Source: Takifugu bimaculatus (taxonomy: Eukaryota; Chordata; Actinopteri; Tetraodontiformes; Tetraodontidae). From it: a DNA stretch of 64,000 nt. A program made the translations under genes and the position numbers. Shown here piece after piece: positions 1 to 11,127 of this stretch. How positions within the stretch are numbered: position 1 is the first letter of the stretch; each line of letters begins with the position of its first letter. Below the pieces are notes generated by a model, which saw only the letters and a program-made list of their open reading frames with translations, did not search any database and was not told the origin of the DNA. The DNA lies in NCBI GenBank assembly GCA_004026145.2, contig CP034991.1, forward strand, positions 8,589,332 through 8,653,331, read 5' to 3'.

Positions 1-26
1 GCCTGTCTGCCTGTCTGCCTGTCTGT

Positions 27-59
<33 letters not shown>

Positions 60-88
60 TGTCTGCCTGTCTGTCTGCCTGCCTGCAG
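1..88. repeat. Tetranucleotide microsatellite (TGCC/TGTC)n
   Basis: The window opens inside a run of alternating CTGC and CTGT tetramers that ends near position 88. It is a simple repeat and its left edge lies outside the window. Confidence 0.95.
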
Positions 89-1798
89 AGGGACGTTGAC
101 CCTTGATCCTGACCAGATCAAAGCCTGTTATGCAACCCTCCTATGGGTGTGTCACCAAATGTGGGGCAATCACCTGCTGGCTGAGGAGTGTTTTTATCTT
201 CTTTTCTCACTTTGATTTGATTCACGCTGGTTTGTTTCAGTTGGGAAATGAGATAACTGGGAGGACGGTCATTCGATACACGGCTGCAACGTTTCTTTTA
301 CTGTTGGATCCTTTTCTGTTCGTCTTTATGTTTCTCTTTCCTCACTAAATCATGCTGAATTACTAATGTTGCCCTGCTGTTGTCAATCAATAGAAACCAA
401 GCATGTTGTAGATAATGGTTTGAGCATTTCCGGATAAATCTGCATAATTTGCAAAGTATTAAAAAGTAGCAATAAAATGTGATGTGTATCAAAACCAGAA
501 ATGTCTCGGAACCAAAACAACATATGAGGAAAATGATTCTGAGTTTGCCTGGTACAACAGAGAGGCCTAAAAGCTGTGAAACATTACACTTAATGTGCAT
601 GTTTACACCAATAACAAGGGCAGTAACCAATAATTTACCCTCATTCAACTTATAATTGTACTAAAACGAGACGACTCTAGTCCACAATGTCCCAGCACCA
701 AACATACATAATTAAGAGACGTGAGAGAGGCACTTTCGCTTGGACTGTGAAATATTGTTGGTTGTGCAAATCCGTGCCGCTGCCTCGTTGCTCCCTCTCC
801 TTGGTGCTGCTGAAACCATTGCATGCAATCAGGAACGTCATGCCTGGTATTCCAAGGAAGACTCGTAGCACGTATCTGTCAAATCCACTCATCTGAATTA
901 CTTCCGAACTGCATGAAGCAATTAAGCTCTGTGTCTGCTTGGCTCCTGCCGGGCTGCTGTGTGGCTCCAGTGCACGGCCTCGGAGCGCTCCAGCACATGA
1001 GCATGAACTACAACATACGTTAACGCCACGTGCGTTGTATACGGCACGGGGGCTGGCAGGCTCCACCCACTCCTCTCCTCTTCCCAGCTCGGCATGAAAG
1101 AAGGGATAAAACCTGGCAAGTAGCTACTCGATCTGTAGGGAGACCAGTTGGGTCATGTGCTGATGCAATTTAATTAGGGTAGCATCCACCCAGGGAGTTT
1201 CTGATGGATGGCGTGCCAAGTGTTGTTGGGAAGCGTTGGAAAAGCAGAAAATGGAAAAACAGAAAATGGAATTCATATCGATGCACATCTGCTGTTCAGG
1301 TAAACACGGTCTGTGAGAACCAGTTGTCAACAAAGCAACAAGCTCACTGCTGATGCTCTGGATTTACATCTGCACGCACGACTGTGGATCTTCTAAAAGT
1401 GCACAAACTATATTTAGAAAACATAAAGCCTAATAGCAGGAACGTCGTTGGAATAAACATGGTGCTGCTCCAAATGAGCTAAAGCTGCACTGTTGCATAC
1501 GGTGATTCACAACAATATTGTGCACATGAGAGATGGCAAGTGTGGCGTTTACTGCCACAATCGCGCCGCACAACAACCATAAAGCTCAGATAAGTGTCAG
1601 TCAGGGTCCAAGCACAGTCTGATAGGAAGAATGGGCTAAAGTGCATCAGTTCCAGCTCCCTCGGGTCGTTTCAACAAAGGAGCTGTGCTGTTTTTCTCAG
1701 CTATAAAGCTAATAAGCCTCATCAGGAAAACATGACTGACGGCATTAGACGGCGTATAAGCACGTGTGAGAGGCAAGGGGCACATTCTGCTAACGGCT

Positions 1799-1877
1799 CA
1801 GATCAGATCAGATCAGATCAGAGCAAACCGGATCGGATCGGATTGGATCAGATCGGATCGGATCGGATCGGATCGGT
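1799..1877. repeat. Pentanucleotide repeat (GATCA/GATCG)n
   Basis: A tandem run of five-base units begins as GATCA and shifts to GATCG, with a short interruption around 1821-1829. Simple repeat with no evident function. Confidence 0.9.
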
Positions 1878-2161
1878 TTATGGTTTTGCTCAAAACACAC
1901 AAGGAAAAAAAGATCAGTGCGACAATTTCCTTTTCCCTCTGTTCACCTCAGTCGTCAGTCGCGTGTGGCTGAATGAGTGATTTCATGAGGTGCATTAGAG
2001 TCCATGGAGTTTGAAAATTGGGAGCTGGTTGAGGATGATTCACAGGTCTATGATGTGTAACTCTATTTTCTTATCTATGGAGTGGGACACATGTAAACAA
2101 TCAAAAACCACAGATGAAGGTATATTTCTGGGTGCACATCTGAGGGTTCAGGTTTCTTTTC

Positions 2162-2163
<2 letters not shown>

Positions 2164-2254
<91 letters not shown>
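2164..2254. repeat. (AC)n dinucleotide microsatellite, about 45 units
   Basis: An uninterrupted AC run of about 90 bases. Open frames across it read as His-Thr or Cys-Val repeats and are not genes. Confidence 0.97.
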
Positions 2255-3418
2255 CCGGTGCTTGTATGCAGCACTAAGTGTTGTGCTGCAGAGCCCGAGT
2301 CTCATGATAATCTAAAAAAATGACGCCTTGGAGCCGTCTGACCTCCAACTACCTACCTCCAACCATCCATCATCCATCCGTCTACTATTAACCGGCATTT
2401 ATTCCGAATCAGAGGGCTGCTGTGACTGGTGAGGCAGGAATACAGGCGATGGTGACACCCGTGCAGCTCCCTCACTCACTATTTTTCACTTCCTGAACCA
2501 AACTGTTGCCTTGCTCCCTGAACAAGAGGTTTGATTTCCTCTGATGACATCAGATCACTGCGCAGGTCTCTGATGGAAGGTTTCTGCTTGCTGAACAGGT
2601 GAACTGTCCCCTCTAGTGGTGAAGCTCATCCTACCCTCCGACCAGACATCTGTGCTGTTGATCTGGAAGAGACAAAAGTAGAGGGTTTGATTCTGCCTGA
2701 GCTCATTTTGTCTCATAACAGTGAAAATGAACAACGATTCCATGTTCAAACGGCTCCACGCCACAGCTGAAGATAAAGAGGCCAAAGCTCTTGATTTAGC
2801 CAGTCGTCCTGCTCGATCACCGCGGGATGACATTTAACCTTTGGAACTAAAAAGGTTACAGAATGATCACAAACGTATGAACTTCACTGCAGAACTGAGC
2901 TCAGAATGGAAGGAAACTGTAAAAATGTGCATGTTTACTCCAAGTCATCGCTGTTTCCTGCAGCTGTGATGGAATTAATTCCTCATTTTTCTGATTATTG
3001 GTCACTGCTGCGTCCATGTTTAATTATTACTTTGTTCCAGAGGCAGGCACCTGTGATCCAGATGTTTGCCTCCCTCAGTATTATGCAAGCATTTATAATA
3101 ATTAAGGGAAAAAGGAAGAGGAAAAACTGTAGAAAAACCCCAAAGCATTTCTATCCCAACGTGTTTCTTGAACTTAGACGCGTGGAAATGCTGGACAGGT
3201 GTACCATGTGACTCCTTACACCTGACAAAGCTGATGTCGTAGCTTTTGTGAAGGTCATGAGAAATGTTCCAGCAAAGCCACCTGTGTGTTACTTGGTTCG
3301 GCCAACAGCAGAGACCCTCGGCCCCCGTTGGTCTGCATTTATCTGCGTAGGCAATGGCCGCCCAATGGGAGTGTGTTTAACCACATTTGGAGTTGGCGCC
3401 GCCTGTGGAGTTGGAAGG

Positions 3419-3424
3419 TTTAAA
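3419..3424 (+). promoter_or_regulatory. TATA-like element (TTTAAA) of the elastase gene
   Basis: TTTAAA followed by GG lies 44 bases upstream of the elastase start codon. That is the usual distance for pancreatic protease genes, which have very short 5' leaders. An E-box CACCTG at 3279-3284 could belong to an acinar (PTF1-type) enhancer, but the second half of a PTF1 site is not clear. Confidence 0.45.
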
Positions 3425-3467
3425 GGCAGCCGCGCACGTGTCCATGCACCCATCCTCATCCGTCAGC

Positions 3468-6226
3468 ATGCTCCCTCTACTGTTGGCTTCAGTGCTCGTT
3501 GCTGGTGGTAAGAACATCTGGCCTCCCTAACTCTGAGTAGAGTAACTGTGTGCATATTTCCATAGAACACTTTTGTTTTCATCAAATGAGGCATCTGGGC
3601 AGTTTTTAACCCATTTCTCTATTTTATTTCCCTTCCCTCAGCGCTTGGGTGCGGTTCTCCAGCTACTGAACCCCTGACATCCCGCGTGGTCAATGGAGAA
3701 GAGGCGAGGCCCCACAGCTGGCCCTGGCAGGTACTTTTAGGGGAGTGCAGCCATCACCTGGCAACTTAATGCTCGAACACCTACATAAATCCTTTTGAAT
3801 TAAATAGGCAGAGCATGTGATCCATGCAACCTCCTTGTTGTCTCCAGATCTCCCTGCAGTATGAAAAGGATGGTGTCTGGAGGCACACTTGTGGGGGATC
3901 TCTGATCGCTGCCAACTGGGTCATGACAGCTGCTCACTGCATCAAGTATGAGGGGCAGATACACACCAGCCCGAAAATGAGAAATCAGACATCAGCAAGT
4001 CGTAGCCATTACAAAATCTGTGGATTCTAACCCTAACCCGACTTAACCCTCACTGAAATAAGGATCGGTGAAGCCAGAAAGCCAAAATGTTTCAAGCCAA
4101 ATGTTACACAGATAAAAAGAAAGCAGACTCAAGATCAACTGGGCCGCTGCCCAGATCAAATCCTCCACTTGTAGCAAATTGAATCATTAATTTGAGCTGA
4201 TCAAATCGTTAAACTAAGCACAGTAAATCAGGCCTTAACAGTCTGTTCTGCCGGCAGCTCCAAGTTCTCCTACAGGGTGTTTGTGGGAAAACACAACCTG
4301 GTTGAGGACGAGGCTGCTTCCAAGGCCGTCCTGCCTGAGAAGATCGTTGTGCATGAGAAATGGAACCCCATCTTCGTGGCCTTTGGGTAAGGAGTGAGCA
4401 TCAACTAAGGATCCAGTCGATCTATTGGGGGACCACTTTCCTCCTCTCTGGTTCTGGATGAATAATTGGATCGTGTGGTTCCGCCACCTCCCATCTGTTA
4501 GCAATGATATTGCGCTCATCAAGCTGTCTGAGCCGGTGACTCTGAGCGACCAGGTCCAGCTGGGATGTCTCCCTGCTGCTGGGACTCTGCTGTCCAACCT
4601 CCAGCCCTGCTACATCACTGGGTGGGGCAGACTCTACAGTAAGTCCAGCCTGTGTACGACGGGGCCCTGGCGTCCACTGCTCCATTCATCATGTTTGCAA
4701 ACTGCTTTTAAGCAGTTTATTGTTAGCTTAACCAGAAAACACTTTCAAAAATGGAGAAAAAAAACTCACATCCCTAGACTTCTGGGGGCTTTTTGAGGTT
4801 GAGGTGTTCACTTTAAAATGGGTAATTATGGGTGGTGCGTGAGGACATCAGGTTTGACAGACGGCTGGTTGTGATGATGCTAATAGAGTGTTCCTGCCTG
4901 TTTAGCTGGAGGCCCCATTGCTGATAAGCTGCAGCAGGCGTTGATGCCAGTGGCCGACCACGCCACCTGCTCCCAGCCTGACTGGTGGGGGATCGCTGTC
5001 AGGACCACCATGGTGTGTGCCGGTGGAGATGGCATCGTTGCTGGGTGTAATGTGAGTCCCTGCTGTGTGTGTGTGTGTGGGGGGGTACAAGCCATTATGA
5101 GGACACCACCCATAAAGATCATTTTACAGGAGTTTTACTGTAAAGGAAAACATTGGTTTTAGGTTTGAGTATTCAGACAAGGATGACAAAAGCCAGTCCT
5201 AAAAGGCCAGAATGCAGCTGTCTGTCCTACCAAGGTTAGAGTTAGTTTAGGTTAGGTTAGGGTTAGGGTTAGTTTAGGTTAGGGTTAGTTTAAGTTAGGT
5301 TCAGGTTGGGTTCGGGTTGGGTTAGGGTTAGTTTAGGTTAGGGTTGGGTTAGGTTAGGGTTGGGTTAGGGTTTGTTTAGTTTATGTTAGGTTGGGTTAGG
5401 GTTAGTTTAGGTTAGGTTAGGGTTAGGTTAGGTTAGGTTAGGGTTGGGTTAGGGTTAGGGTTAGTTTAAGTTAGGTTCGGGTTGGGTTAGGGTTAGTTTA
5501 GGTTAGGGTTGGGTTAGGTTAGGGTTGGGTTAGGGTTAGTTTAGGTTAGGGTTAGTTTATGTTAGGTTAGGTTAGTCTGGGTTAGTTTAGGTTAGGTTCG
5601 TTTGGTTTGTTTAGTTTGTGTTAGGGATAGGTTAGGTTAGGTTAGGGTTAGTTTGGGTTAGTTTAGGTTAGGGTAAATCCCAGCTAGATCAGGAGCCGTG
5701 AGGACTGGATTCAGAGCCTCTGGTTTAGAAAATTCATAAGATCAGTATGTTTTAATTTTAGTTATAATTTATCTTGGTGCTAACAACAATATTGCAGTTA
5801 CTTCATCAGAAGATTAGATTAATGTGCGTGTAGTTTAAGATCAGTCATTTGATCACTGTAATCCCCCCTCCGTGTCCAGGGTGACTCCGGGGGCCCGTTG
5901 AACTGTCAGAACTCCCAGGGCGTCTGGGAGGTCCATGGCATCGCCAGCTTTGTCTCCGGCCTGGGCTGCAACTACAGGAAGAAACCCACCGTCTTCACCA
6001 GAGTCTCTGCTTTCAACGAGTGGATCGACAAGGTAAACCCGCACAAAAAGGTCACATTTAGTCATTAGTTTGTCAATATAAGAACAATAACCCTGTAATT
6101 AGAGAAGTAACCTTAAACTTTAGTGACAATCACTTTATGAAAGCCATGAAATAAAATAAACCAGTATGTGCGAGACCTACACATGCTACCATGTTCTTTC
6201 TGTTTTAGGTTATGATGAACAATTAA
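3468..6226 (+). CDS. ela3l: Chymotrypsin-like elastase, CELA3 type (elastase 3-like), complete
   Basis: Secreted pancreatic serine endopeptidase (family S1A), made as a zymogen and activated by trypsin in the gut. Eight coding exons: 3468-3507, 3642-3730, 3848-3945, 4258-4386, 4502-4638, 4906-5051, 5880-6032 and 6209-6226. All introns are GT-AG and the phases close exactly to 269 codons plus TAA, against about 270 in mammalian CELA3. Residues 1-16 form a hydrophobic signal peptide (MLPLLLASVLVAG). A propeptide with Cys17 follows, and activation would fall after Arg28, before VVNGEE. The catalytic triad is visible as His73 in TAAHC, Asp121 in NDIAL and Ser216 in GDSGGP. The stretches DKLQQAL, CSQPDWWGI and KKPTVFTRVSAF are diagnostic of the CELA3 branch rather than CELA1 or CELA2. 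The start codon lies 44 bases below a TATA-like box. Intron 6 carries a large telomere-like array. CELA3 against another elastase paralogue is the only real doubt. Confidence 0.93.
5225..5676 (+). repeat. Degenerate telomere-like array (GTTAGG / GTTAGGG / GTTTAGG) in elastase intron 6
   Basis: About 450 bases of mixed TTAGG, TTAGGG and TTTAGG words plus substituted variants lie between elastase exons 6 and 7. The G-rich strand is the coding strand. The divergence suggests an old interstitial telomeric block or minisatellite. Confidence 0.9.
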
Positions 6227-6241
6227 ACCAGGAAACGTTTC

Positions 6242-6247
6242 AATAAA
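6242..6247 (+). terminator. Polyadenylation signal AATAAA of the elastase gene
   Basis: AATAAA lies 16 bases after the elastase stop codon. This gives a very short 3' UTR, as is usual for pancreatic protease mRNAs. Confidence 0.8.
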
Positions 6248-6356
6248 AATGTCGAAGAAAACTTTTTTGTCCTGTTTGTGTTTTCAATGAGTCTTTAAAA
6301 GCAGCAGCCAAGTCAACAAGCGTCCAGCAGATGTCCTCATAGACCCGTGATAGGAA

Positions 6357-6358
<2 letters not shown>

Positions 6359-6406
<48 letters not shown>

Positions 6407-6433
6407 GTGTGTGTGCGTGTGCGTGTGTGTGTG
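6359..6433. repeat. (GT)n microsatellite
   Basis: Dinucleotide run with a few GC interruptions, shortly after the elastase poly(A) signal. Confidence 0.95.
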
Positions 6434-6879
6434 ACTCTGGACTATTGTTACTCTGCTGGAGCAGCCCTTTGATTAAACTGCTGCTCTCCGGTCCCGACGT
6501 TGAGGGTAATGTGGGGCATTAAAAGAATGCTTTGTCTCTGCCCCCCCGCCACCCCCCACCCCCACCCACCCCCATCCCGCAGACACCCCACTGTTGTATC
6601 AGAAATCCAACGAGGACCAGAGGGGCCAGCATGGCTGAAGAGCTGCAGAATTCTATTCAGATTCATTAATTAGAAGGTTGGCAAGTGTTTGTCACGTTCA
6701 GTGTTGGTCTCGTGCAACAGGCGCGATAAATGGACACGTTTCATTCCCGATCTACTATTTGCACAAGTGTCCCTGAATGCGTCCCCACGGGCCTGGTGAA
6801 CTCCAAACTGCCTGGGAGCTGCTGACACCAGATGGGATGTTCCTACTCCGAGTCTTAGTATTAATAGCTTGGTTGGGGG

Positions 6880-7340
6880 GGCTGAGGCGGGTGGGGGCAG
6901 GGACGCGCAGAATCACGCACCGACAGCAGCATCTCCTCTCGGCCGTCACGCCTGTCAGCTTCTCTGAGAAGCCTCCGCGATTCAGCTTGATTTCACCAAC
7001 ATTCCGTCGCCGAGCGCTTGCGCGCATTTTAATGTAGCGACACGTCACCGGGCGGCTCGATGACCCACTTCTGGGAAGAAGTTCCCGCTTCTCTAACACA
7101 TTTTGGAACTTTGGACACGTCTTTTCACGCTTCTGGTCTCGGGCGTCCAGAGGAGTTCCGATGCGGACACCGGAGGTCTGGGTAGGCTGATCCCAATCAG
7201 ATGTTCCCGGGCTGCACGTGGAGCCGCTAAAATGCTACTTTGCTACCTTTGGTTCGTGTTTTTATGCATCAGCCGCTGTAATAATCAGCACCATGACGTC
7301 ACGCAAGTGTTGAAGAAAGAAGCGGAGATGGAAAGTTAAT
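6880..7340 (+). promoter_or_regulatory. CpG-rich segment with perfect CRE, possible enho promoter or 5' UTR exon
   Basis: CpG density is higher than in the flanks from about 6890 to 7230. A perfect cAMP-response palindrome TGACGTCA lies at 7294-7301. The coding exon of enho begins after a splice acceptor at 8178, so at least one non-coding exon must lie upstream, and this is the best candidate. An ORF at 7231-7338 (35 codons) starts MLLCYLWFVFLCIS, which is signal-peptide-like, but I do not recognise it. The link to enho is inference. Confidence 0.35.
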
Positions 7341-7353
7341 GAGTTAATGTAAT

Positions 7354-7460
7354 GGGGGGGGGCATGTGGGGGGGGGGGGGGCAGTGTGTGTGTGTGTGTG
7401 TGTGTGTGTGGTGGGGGGGGCAGTGTGTGTTTGTGTGTGTGGGGGGGGGGGGGGGGGGGG
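7354..7460. repeat. Poly-G and GT low-complexity tract
   Basis: Long G runs alternate with GT repeats. G4-forming potential is obvious on the + strand, and the exact length of the G runs may be unreliable. Confidence 0.9.
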
Positions 7461-7551
7461 CAGAGTCAGTTCTGAAAATTTGGTGGATTTATGTCAAGTG
7501 ACGCCCTGTTGCCCAGAAACTCCAACATCAAATGTCATCAGTTATATCATC

Positions 7552-7806
7552 GGTGTGTTTGATGCAGGTGTGTTTGATACAGGTGTGTTTGATGCTGGTG
7601 TGTTTGATGCTGGTGTGTTTGATGCTGGTGTGTTTGATGCAGGTGTGTTTGATGCAGGTGTGTTTGATACAGGTGTGTTTGATGCAGGTGTGTTTGATGC
7701 AGGTGTGTTTGATGCAGGTGTGTTTGATACAGGTGTGTTTGATGCAGGTGTGTTTGATGCAGGTGTGTTTGATACAGGTGTGTTTGATACAAGTGTATTT
7801 GATACA
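7552..7806. repeat. 15-bp minisatellite, about 17 units (GTGTTTGATGCAG-like)
   Basis: A 15-bp unit repeats with GATGCA, GATACA and GATGCT variants. Because 15 is divisible by three, the array is open in several frames on both strands (for example a repeated GVFDA pentapeptide). It has no start context or family match and is not a gene. Confidence 0.93.
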
Positions 7807-8024
7807 GCTTCTGCTGACTCATGGTTCTCTCTAGTGTTTGACTCTACAACTTCCTGCTGACATCAGCGTCCTTACGTAACAGTGAGGAGTTAGATGAGTT
7901 TCCTAATTCCTTTCCTTGCTCTGTTTCCTAATTCCCTTCCTTCCTCTCTTTCCTAATTCCCTTCCTTCGCTCGTCACTCATGATCATTGATGTTTTGGCT
8001 TTTGCATCATCAGCTACTCATAAT

Positions 8025-8126
8025 CTGCTGCCCCCCCATCCTGCCCCCCCATCCTGCCCCCCCCCATACTGCCCCCCCCCATCCTGCCCCCCCCCCATGC
8101 TGCCCCCCACCCCCCCATGCTGCCAT
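8025..8126. repeat. C-rich imperfect repeat (CCCCCCCATCCTG-like)
   Basis: Poly-C blocks separated by ATCCTG or ATGCTG lie just upstream of the enho coding exon. This is a low-complexity tract. Confidence 0.85.
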
Positions 8127-8252
8127 GCTAACCTGCTGAGGGCCCAGCAGACTCACTAAAGCTCTCTGTCTCCCTCAGGGACCTGTGGACTGGACCTGGA
8201 GCTCCACCTGCAGGGTTCTGAGCCCCTCTGAGTCCTGAGGCTGCCACAGACC

Positions 8253-8456
8253 ATGGAGCATGAACTGTTGATGGGTCTGTCGCTGTGGTCTGTTGTGGCC
8301 ATCGTCTGTAACTCCGTGGTGGCTGTTCTTATACTCATCCTCCTCTGCATCCTCTACAAGGCCTGCCAGGTTCCCTCTCAGCAGGAGAAGGTGTCGCTTC
8401 CTCCAGAGCCGGAGCAGAAGAAGACTGAGCAGAAGTACCTGCTGACGGCAGCCTGA
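8253..8456 (+). CDS. enho: Adropin (energy homeostasis-associated) orthologue, single coding exon
   Basis: A 67-codon frame in one exon whose acceptor (CCCTCAG) ends at 8178. The start ATG has a strong context (GACCATGG). Adropin is a short peptide hormone or membrane-tethered ligand linked to glucose and lipid metabolism. As in mammalian adropin, a short N-terminus leads into a hydrophobic signal/anchor segment (about residues 11-36) with the motif AIVCN, then a juxtamembrane Ala-Cys (KAC), a polar Ser/Glu/Pro-rich tail, and an ending in a Tyr-Leu-Leu motif (KYLLTAA here, SYLLQP in mammals). The family is normally about 76 residues. The second tail cysteine of mammalian adropin is not present. 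The neighbour fam219a lies 4.5 kb downstream, and the two are also close on human 9p13, which supports the call. The last base of the stop codon is the first base of a minisatellite. Another small integral membrane protein is the alternative. Confidence 0.75.
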   Translation: MEHELLMGLSLWSVVAIVCNSVVAVLILILLCILYKACQVPSQQEKVSLPPEPEQKKTEQKYLLTAA

Positions 8457-9326
8457 GGGTCCAGGACTCTCCAGGGTCCAGGACTCTCCAGGGTCCAAGA
8501 CTCTCCAGGGTCCAAGACTCTCCAGGATCCAAGACTCTCCAGGGTCCAGGACTCTCCAGAATCCAAGACTCTCCAGGGTCCAGGACTCTCCAGGGTCCAA
8601 GACTCTCCAGGATCCAAGACTCTCCAGGGTCCAGGACTCTCCAGAATCCAAGACTCTCCAGGGTCCAGGACTCTCCAGGGTCCAGGACTCTCCAGGGTCC
8701 AAGACTCTCCAGGGTCCAAGACTCTCCAGGATCCAAGACTCTCCAGGGTCCAAGACTCTCCAGGGTCCAAGACTCTCCAGGGTCCAGGACTCTCCAGGAT
8801 CCAAGACTCTCCAGGGTCCAAGACTCTCCAGGATCCAAGACTCTCCAGGATCCAAGAGTCTCCAGGATCCAAGACTCTCCAGGATCCAAGACTCTCCAGG
8901 GTCCAGGACTCTCCAGGATCCAAGACTCTCCAGGGTCCAAGACTCTCCAGGGTCCAGGACTCTCCAGGGTCCAGGACTCTCCAGGATCCAAGACTCTCCA
9001 GGATCCAAGACTCTCCAGGGTCCAGGACTTTCCAGGGTCCAGGACTCTCCAGGGTCCAAGACTCTCCAGGGTCCAGGACTCTCCAGGGTCCAGGACTCTC
9101 CAGGGTCCCGGACTCTCCAGGGTCCAGGACTCTCCAGGGTCCAGGACTCTCCAGGGTCCCGGACTCTCCAGGGTCCCGGACTCTCCAGGGTCCAAGACTC
9201 TCCAGGGTCCAAGACTCTCCAGGGTCCAGGACTCTCCGGGGTCCAGGACTGTCCAGGGTCCAGGACTCTCCAGGATCCAGGACTCTCCAGGGTCCAGGAC
9301 TCTCCAGGGTCCAGGACTCTCCAGGA
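8456..9326. repeat. 17-bp minisatellite, about 51 units, forming the start of the enho 3' UTR
   Basis: The unit AGGGTCCAGGACTCTCC repeats about 51 times with point variants (AGGATCC, CCAAGAC, TCCCGG). Three units make 51 bases, so all three minus-strand frames stay open for hundreds of codons. These are artefacts. The array begins in the stop codon of enho and would be transcribed as its 3' UTR. Confidence 0.95.
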
Positions 9327-10210
9327 CCTGGTGCTACAACGCTGCGGCTCCTCTGACCTGAGCCCAGGGGCCAGAGCAGCTTAAGCTGCTCCAATCCTCT
9401 TATGTGCTGCAGCTCCGTCCATCTGCTTGTTGCTTGGCTCCACACGTCCCTCTGCCACTCACTTCTGTTCTCTGCCGTCTCTCCATGTGGGACAAACCTG
9501 CCGCGTCACAATGGATTAAAACAGGAAGCTTGGGGATTATTATGGGATGGTGCAGAATAACCAGAGTGTGGGACCGGGGGGAGATGGAGAGCAGATCTTT
9601 GCTGAAGATGAGAAAAGGCAGGAGCAGAATTCTCCTCTGATCCAGAAGTCCAGGCCCAGTTTGGCAGCTTCCTTATTGGACACTTTCCTCCGGGGGGGGG
9701 GGGGGGCTGTGGGGGGGCAGCACGAGAAGGAAAACGCTGCTTCTGCTGCTGGAACACGTGATGAAAACTGAAGCGTGTGACGTCCATGTGGCGTGGACCC
9801 CGGCGCGATGATGTCATCCAAAGATCACTTCTCCTTATCAAACTTAATCCACTTTGTGTTTGTGCAGGAACTGATCTCAGGTCAGAGGTCGTTTTTGGGG
9901 TTTCCATGACATCTTTTTGTTCCACCTCCATCTTTGTTCTGTGTCGATAACAGATTATATGTGGATAAATGCACTGAAACACGCTTCCATCGCCGATTCT
10001 TTGACTTGAACGAAGAAAAGCCTTGTTGTGGGCTCGTTACTCTTAACGACCGCTGCAAATTCTAAACATAAGAGCTTGAATTCAATTTGCAGCTCGTTTT
10101 CAGTTTCCTGTGCTGCAGTTTATCCGTTTGGAAAGTATTGATCTGAAGCGTGGCCTCGCGCTGGCGCTGGTCACCGGCAGCTGTGGCGCGCAGCAGCATC
10201 GGAGCGGGAG

Positions 10211-10270
10211 GCTGCTGATGCTGCTGTGCTGCTGCTGATGCTGCTGTGCTGCTGCTGATGCTGCTGTGCT
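10211..10270. repeat. 20-bp direct repeat, three exact copies (CTG-rich)
   Basis: GCTGCTGATGCTGCTGTGCT occurs three times head-to-tail without mismatch. Confidence 0.95.
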
Positions 10271-10435
10271 GCTCCTGCACGTCCACGTCAGCACTCTCCT
10301 CCTGGTCCACCTGGCAGGAGCTCAGGAGCTCTGCTCTGTTCTACGGTCCAGCTGTCAGGCAGAGCTAAAGGTCAGCAAAGGTGGAGGAATGCAGCACAGA
10401 AATCACAGGTAATAATGAAGAGGAGCGCCGGTTTA

Positions 10436-10538
10436 GAGTTCTGTCTCAGTCTGAGTTCTGTCTCAGTCTGAGTTCTGTCTCAGTCTGAGTTCTGTCTCAG
10501 TCTGAGTTCTGTCTCAGTCTGAGTTCTGTCTCAGTCTG
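10436..10538. repeat. 17-bp minisatellite, six units
   Basis: The unit CTGTCTCAGTCTGAGTT is repeated six times, nearly without change. Confidence 0.95.
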
Positions 10539-11084
10539 CCTCTGCTTTGGTTTGGAACGTTCCTGTGGAGGCCTCAGCCACTGGAACGGCTCCTTCCTCC
10601 ACGTTCTTCCTTCCTTCTCATCTATCATCCACGTGAACCCGAGCGCTGCAGCCACATGCAAAGCAGCACGTGCACACACCTGAGTTTCCTGCCGCTCCGT
10701 CCTGCACAGGTGTTGGGTGACTGGACCAACGAACCCGTTTGCAAGGCAGATTTTCTGAGAGTTGTTCTGCTCATAATCTGTGTGTGTGTGCGTGTGTGTG
10801 CGCGTGTGTGTGTGTGTTCCCCTCTAAACAAAGGTTTGTTGCTAGGCGCTAATTTGGTTAAAATTCCCTTTAAATCCACGTATCCATTGATGGGAGCGTG
10901 TAGCTGAAGGTGGAAGCCTTTTTTTCTGGACTTGTCACCGAGCTACAGATGTGTTATGTAATGAGCAGAACAAATATTACAGAGGCAGAGATTAGTAATA
11001 AACACAGGAGAGGCTGGTAATCTGCAGGACCAGAGGCAACACTGGAGGGGTTTGCATAACCCACATCAGCCCTGACTGACTCAT

Positions 11085-11085
11085 G

Positions 11086-11123
<38 letters not shown>
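11085..11123. repeat. (TG)n microsatellite
   Basis: Uninterrupted dinucleotide run. Confidence 0.95.

Positions 11124-11127
<4 letters not shown>

Larger units (their letters stand above)
89..3400. other. Intergenic stretch without a recognised gene
   Basis: I see no exon with recognisable homology here on either strand. Short open frames exist but have no coding character or plausible splice partners. The stretch contains the two microsatellites listed separately and ordinary AT-rich sequence. It is the upstream flank of the elastase gene. Confidence 0.6.

Noticed and set aside
7366..7860. 164-codon + ORF and the minus ORF with a pentapeptide repeat
   Set aside because: Generated by a 15-bp minisatellite and a G/GT tract; no coding context.
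8175..9445. Three overlapping minus-strand ORFs of 286-355 codons
   Set aside because: Shadow frames of the 17-bp enho 3' UTR minisatellite (51-bp frame period); repetitive, no family match, opposite strand to the gene.
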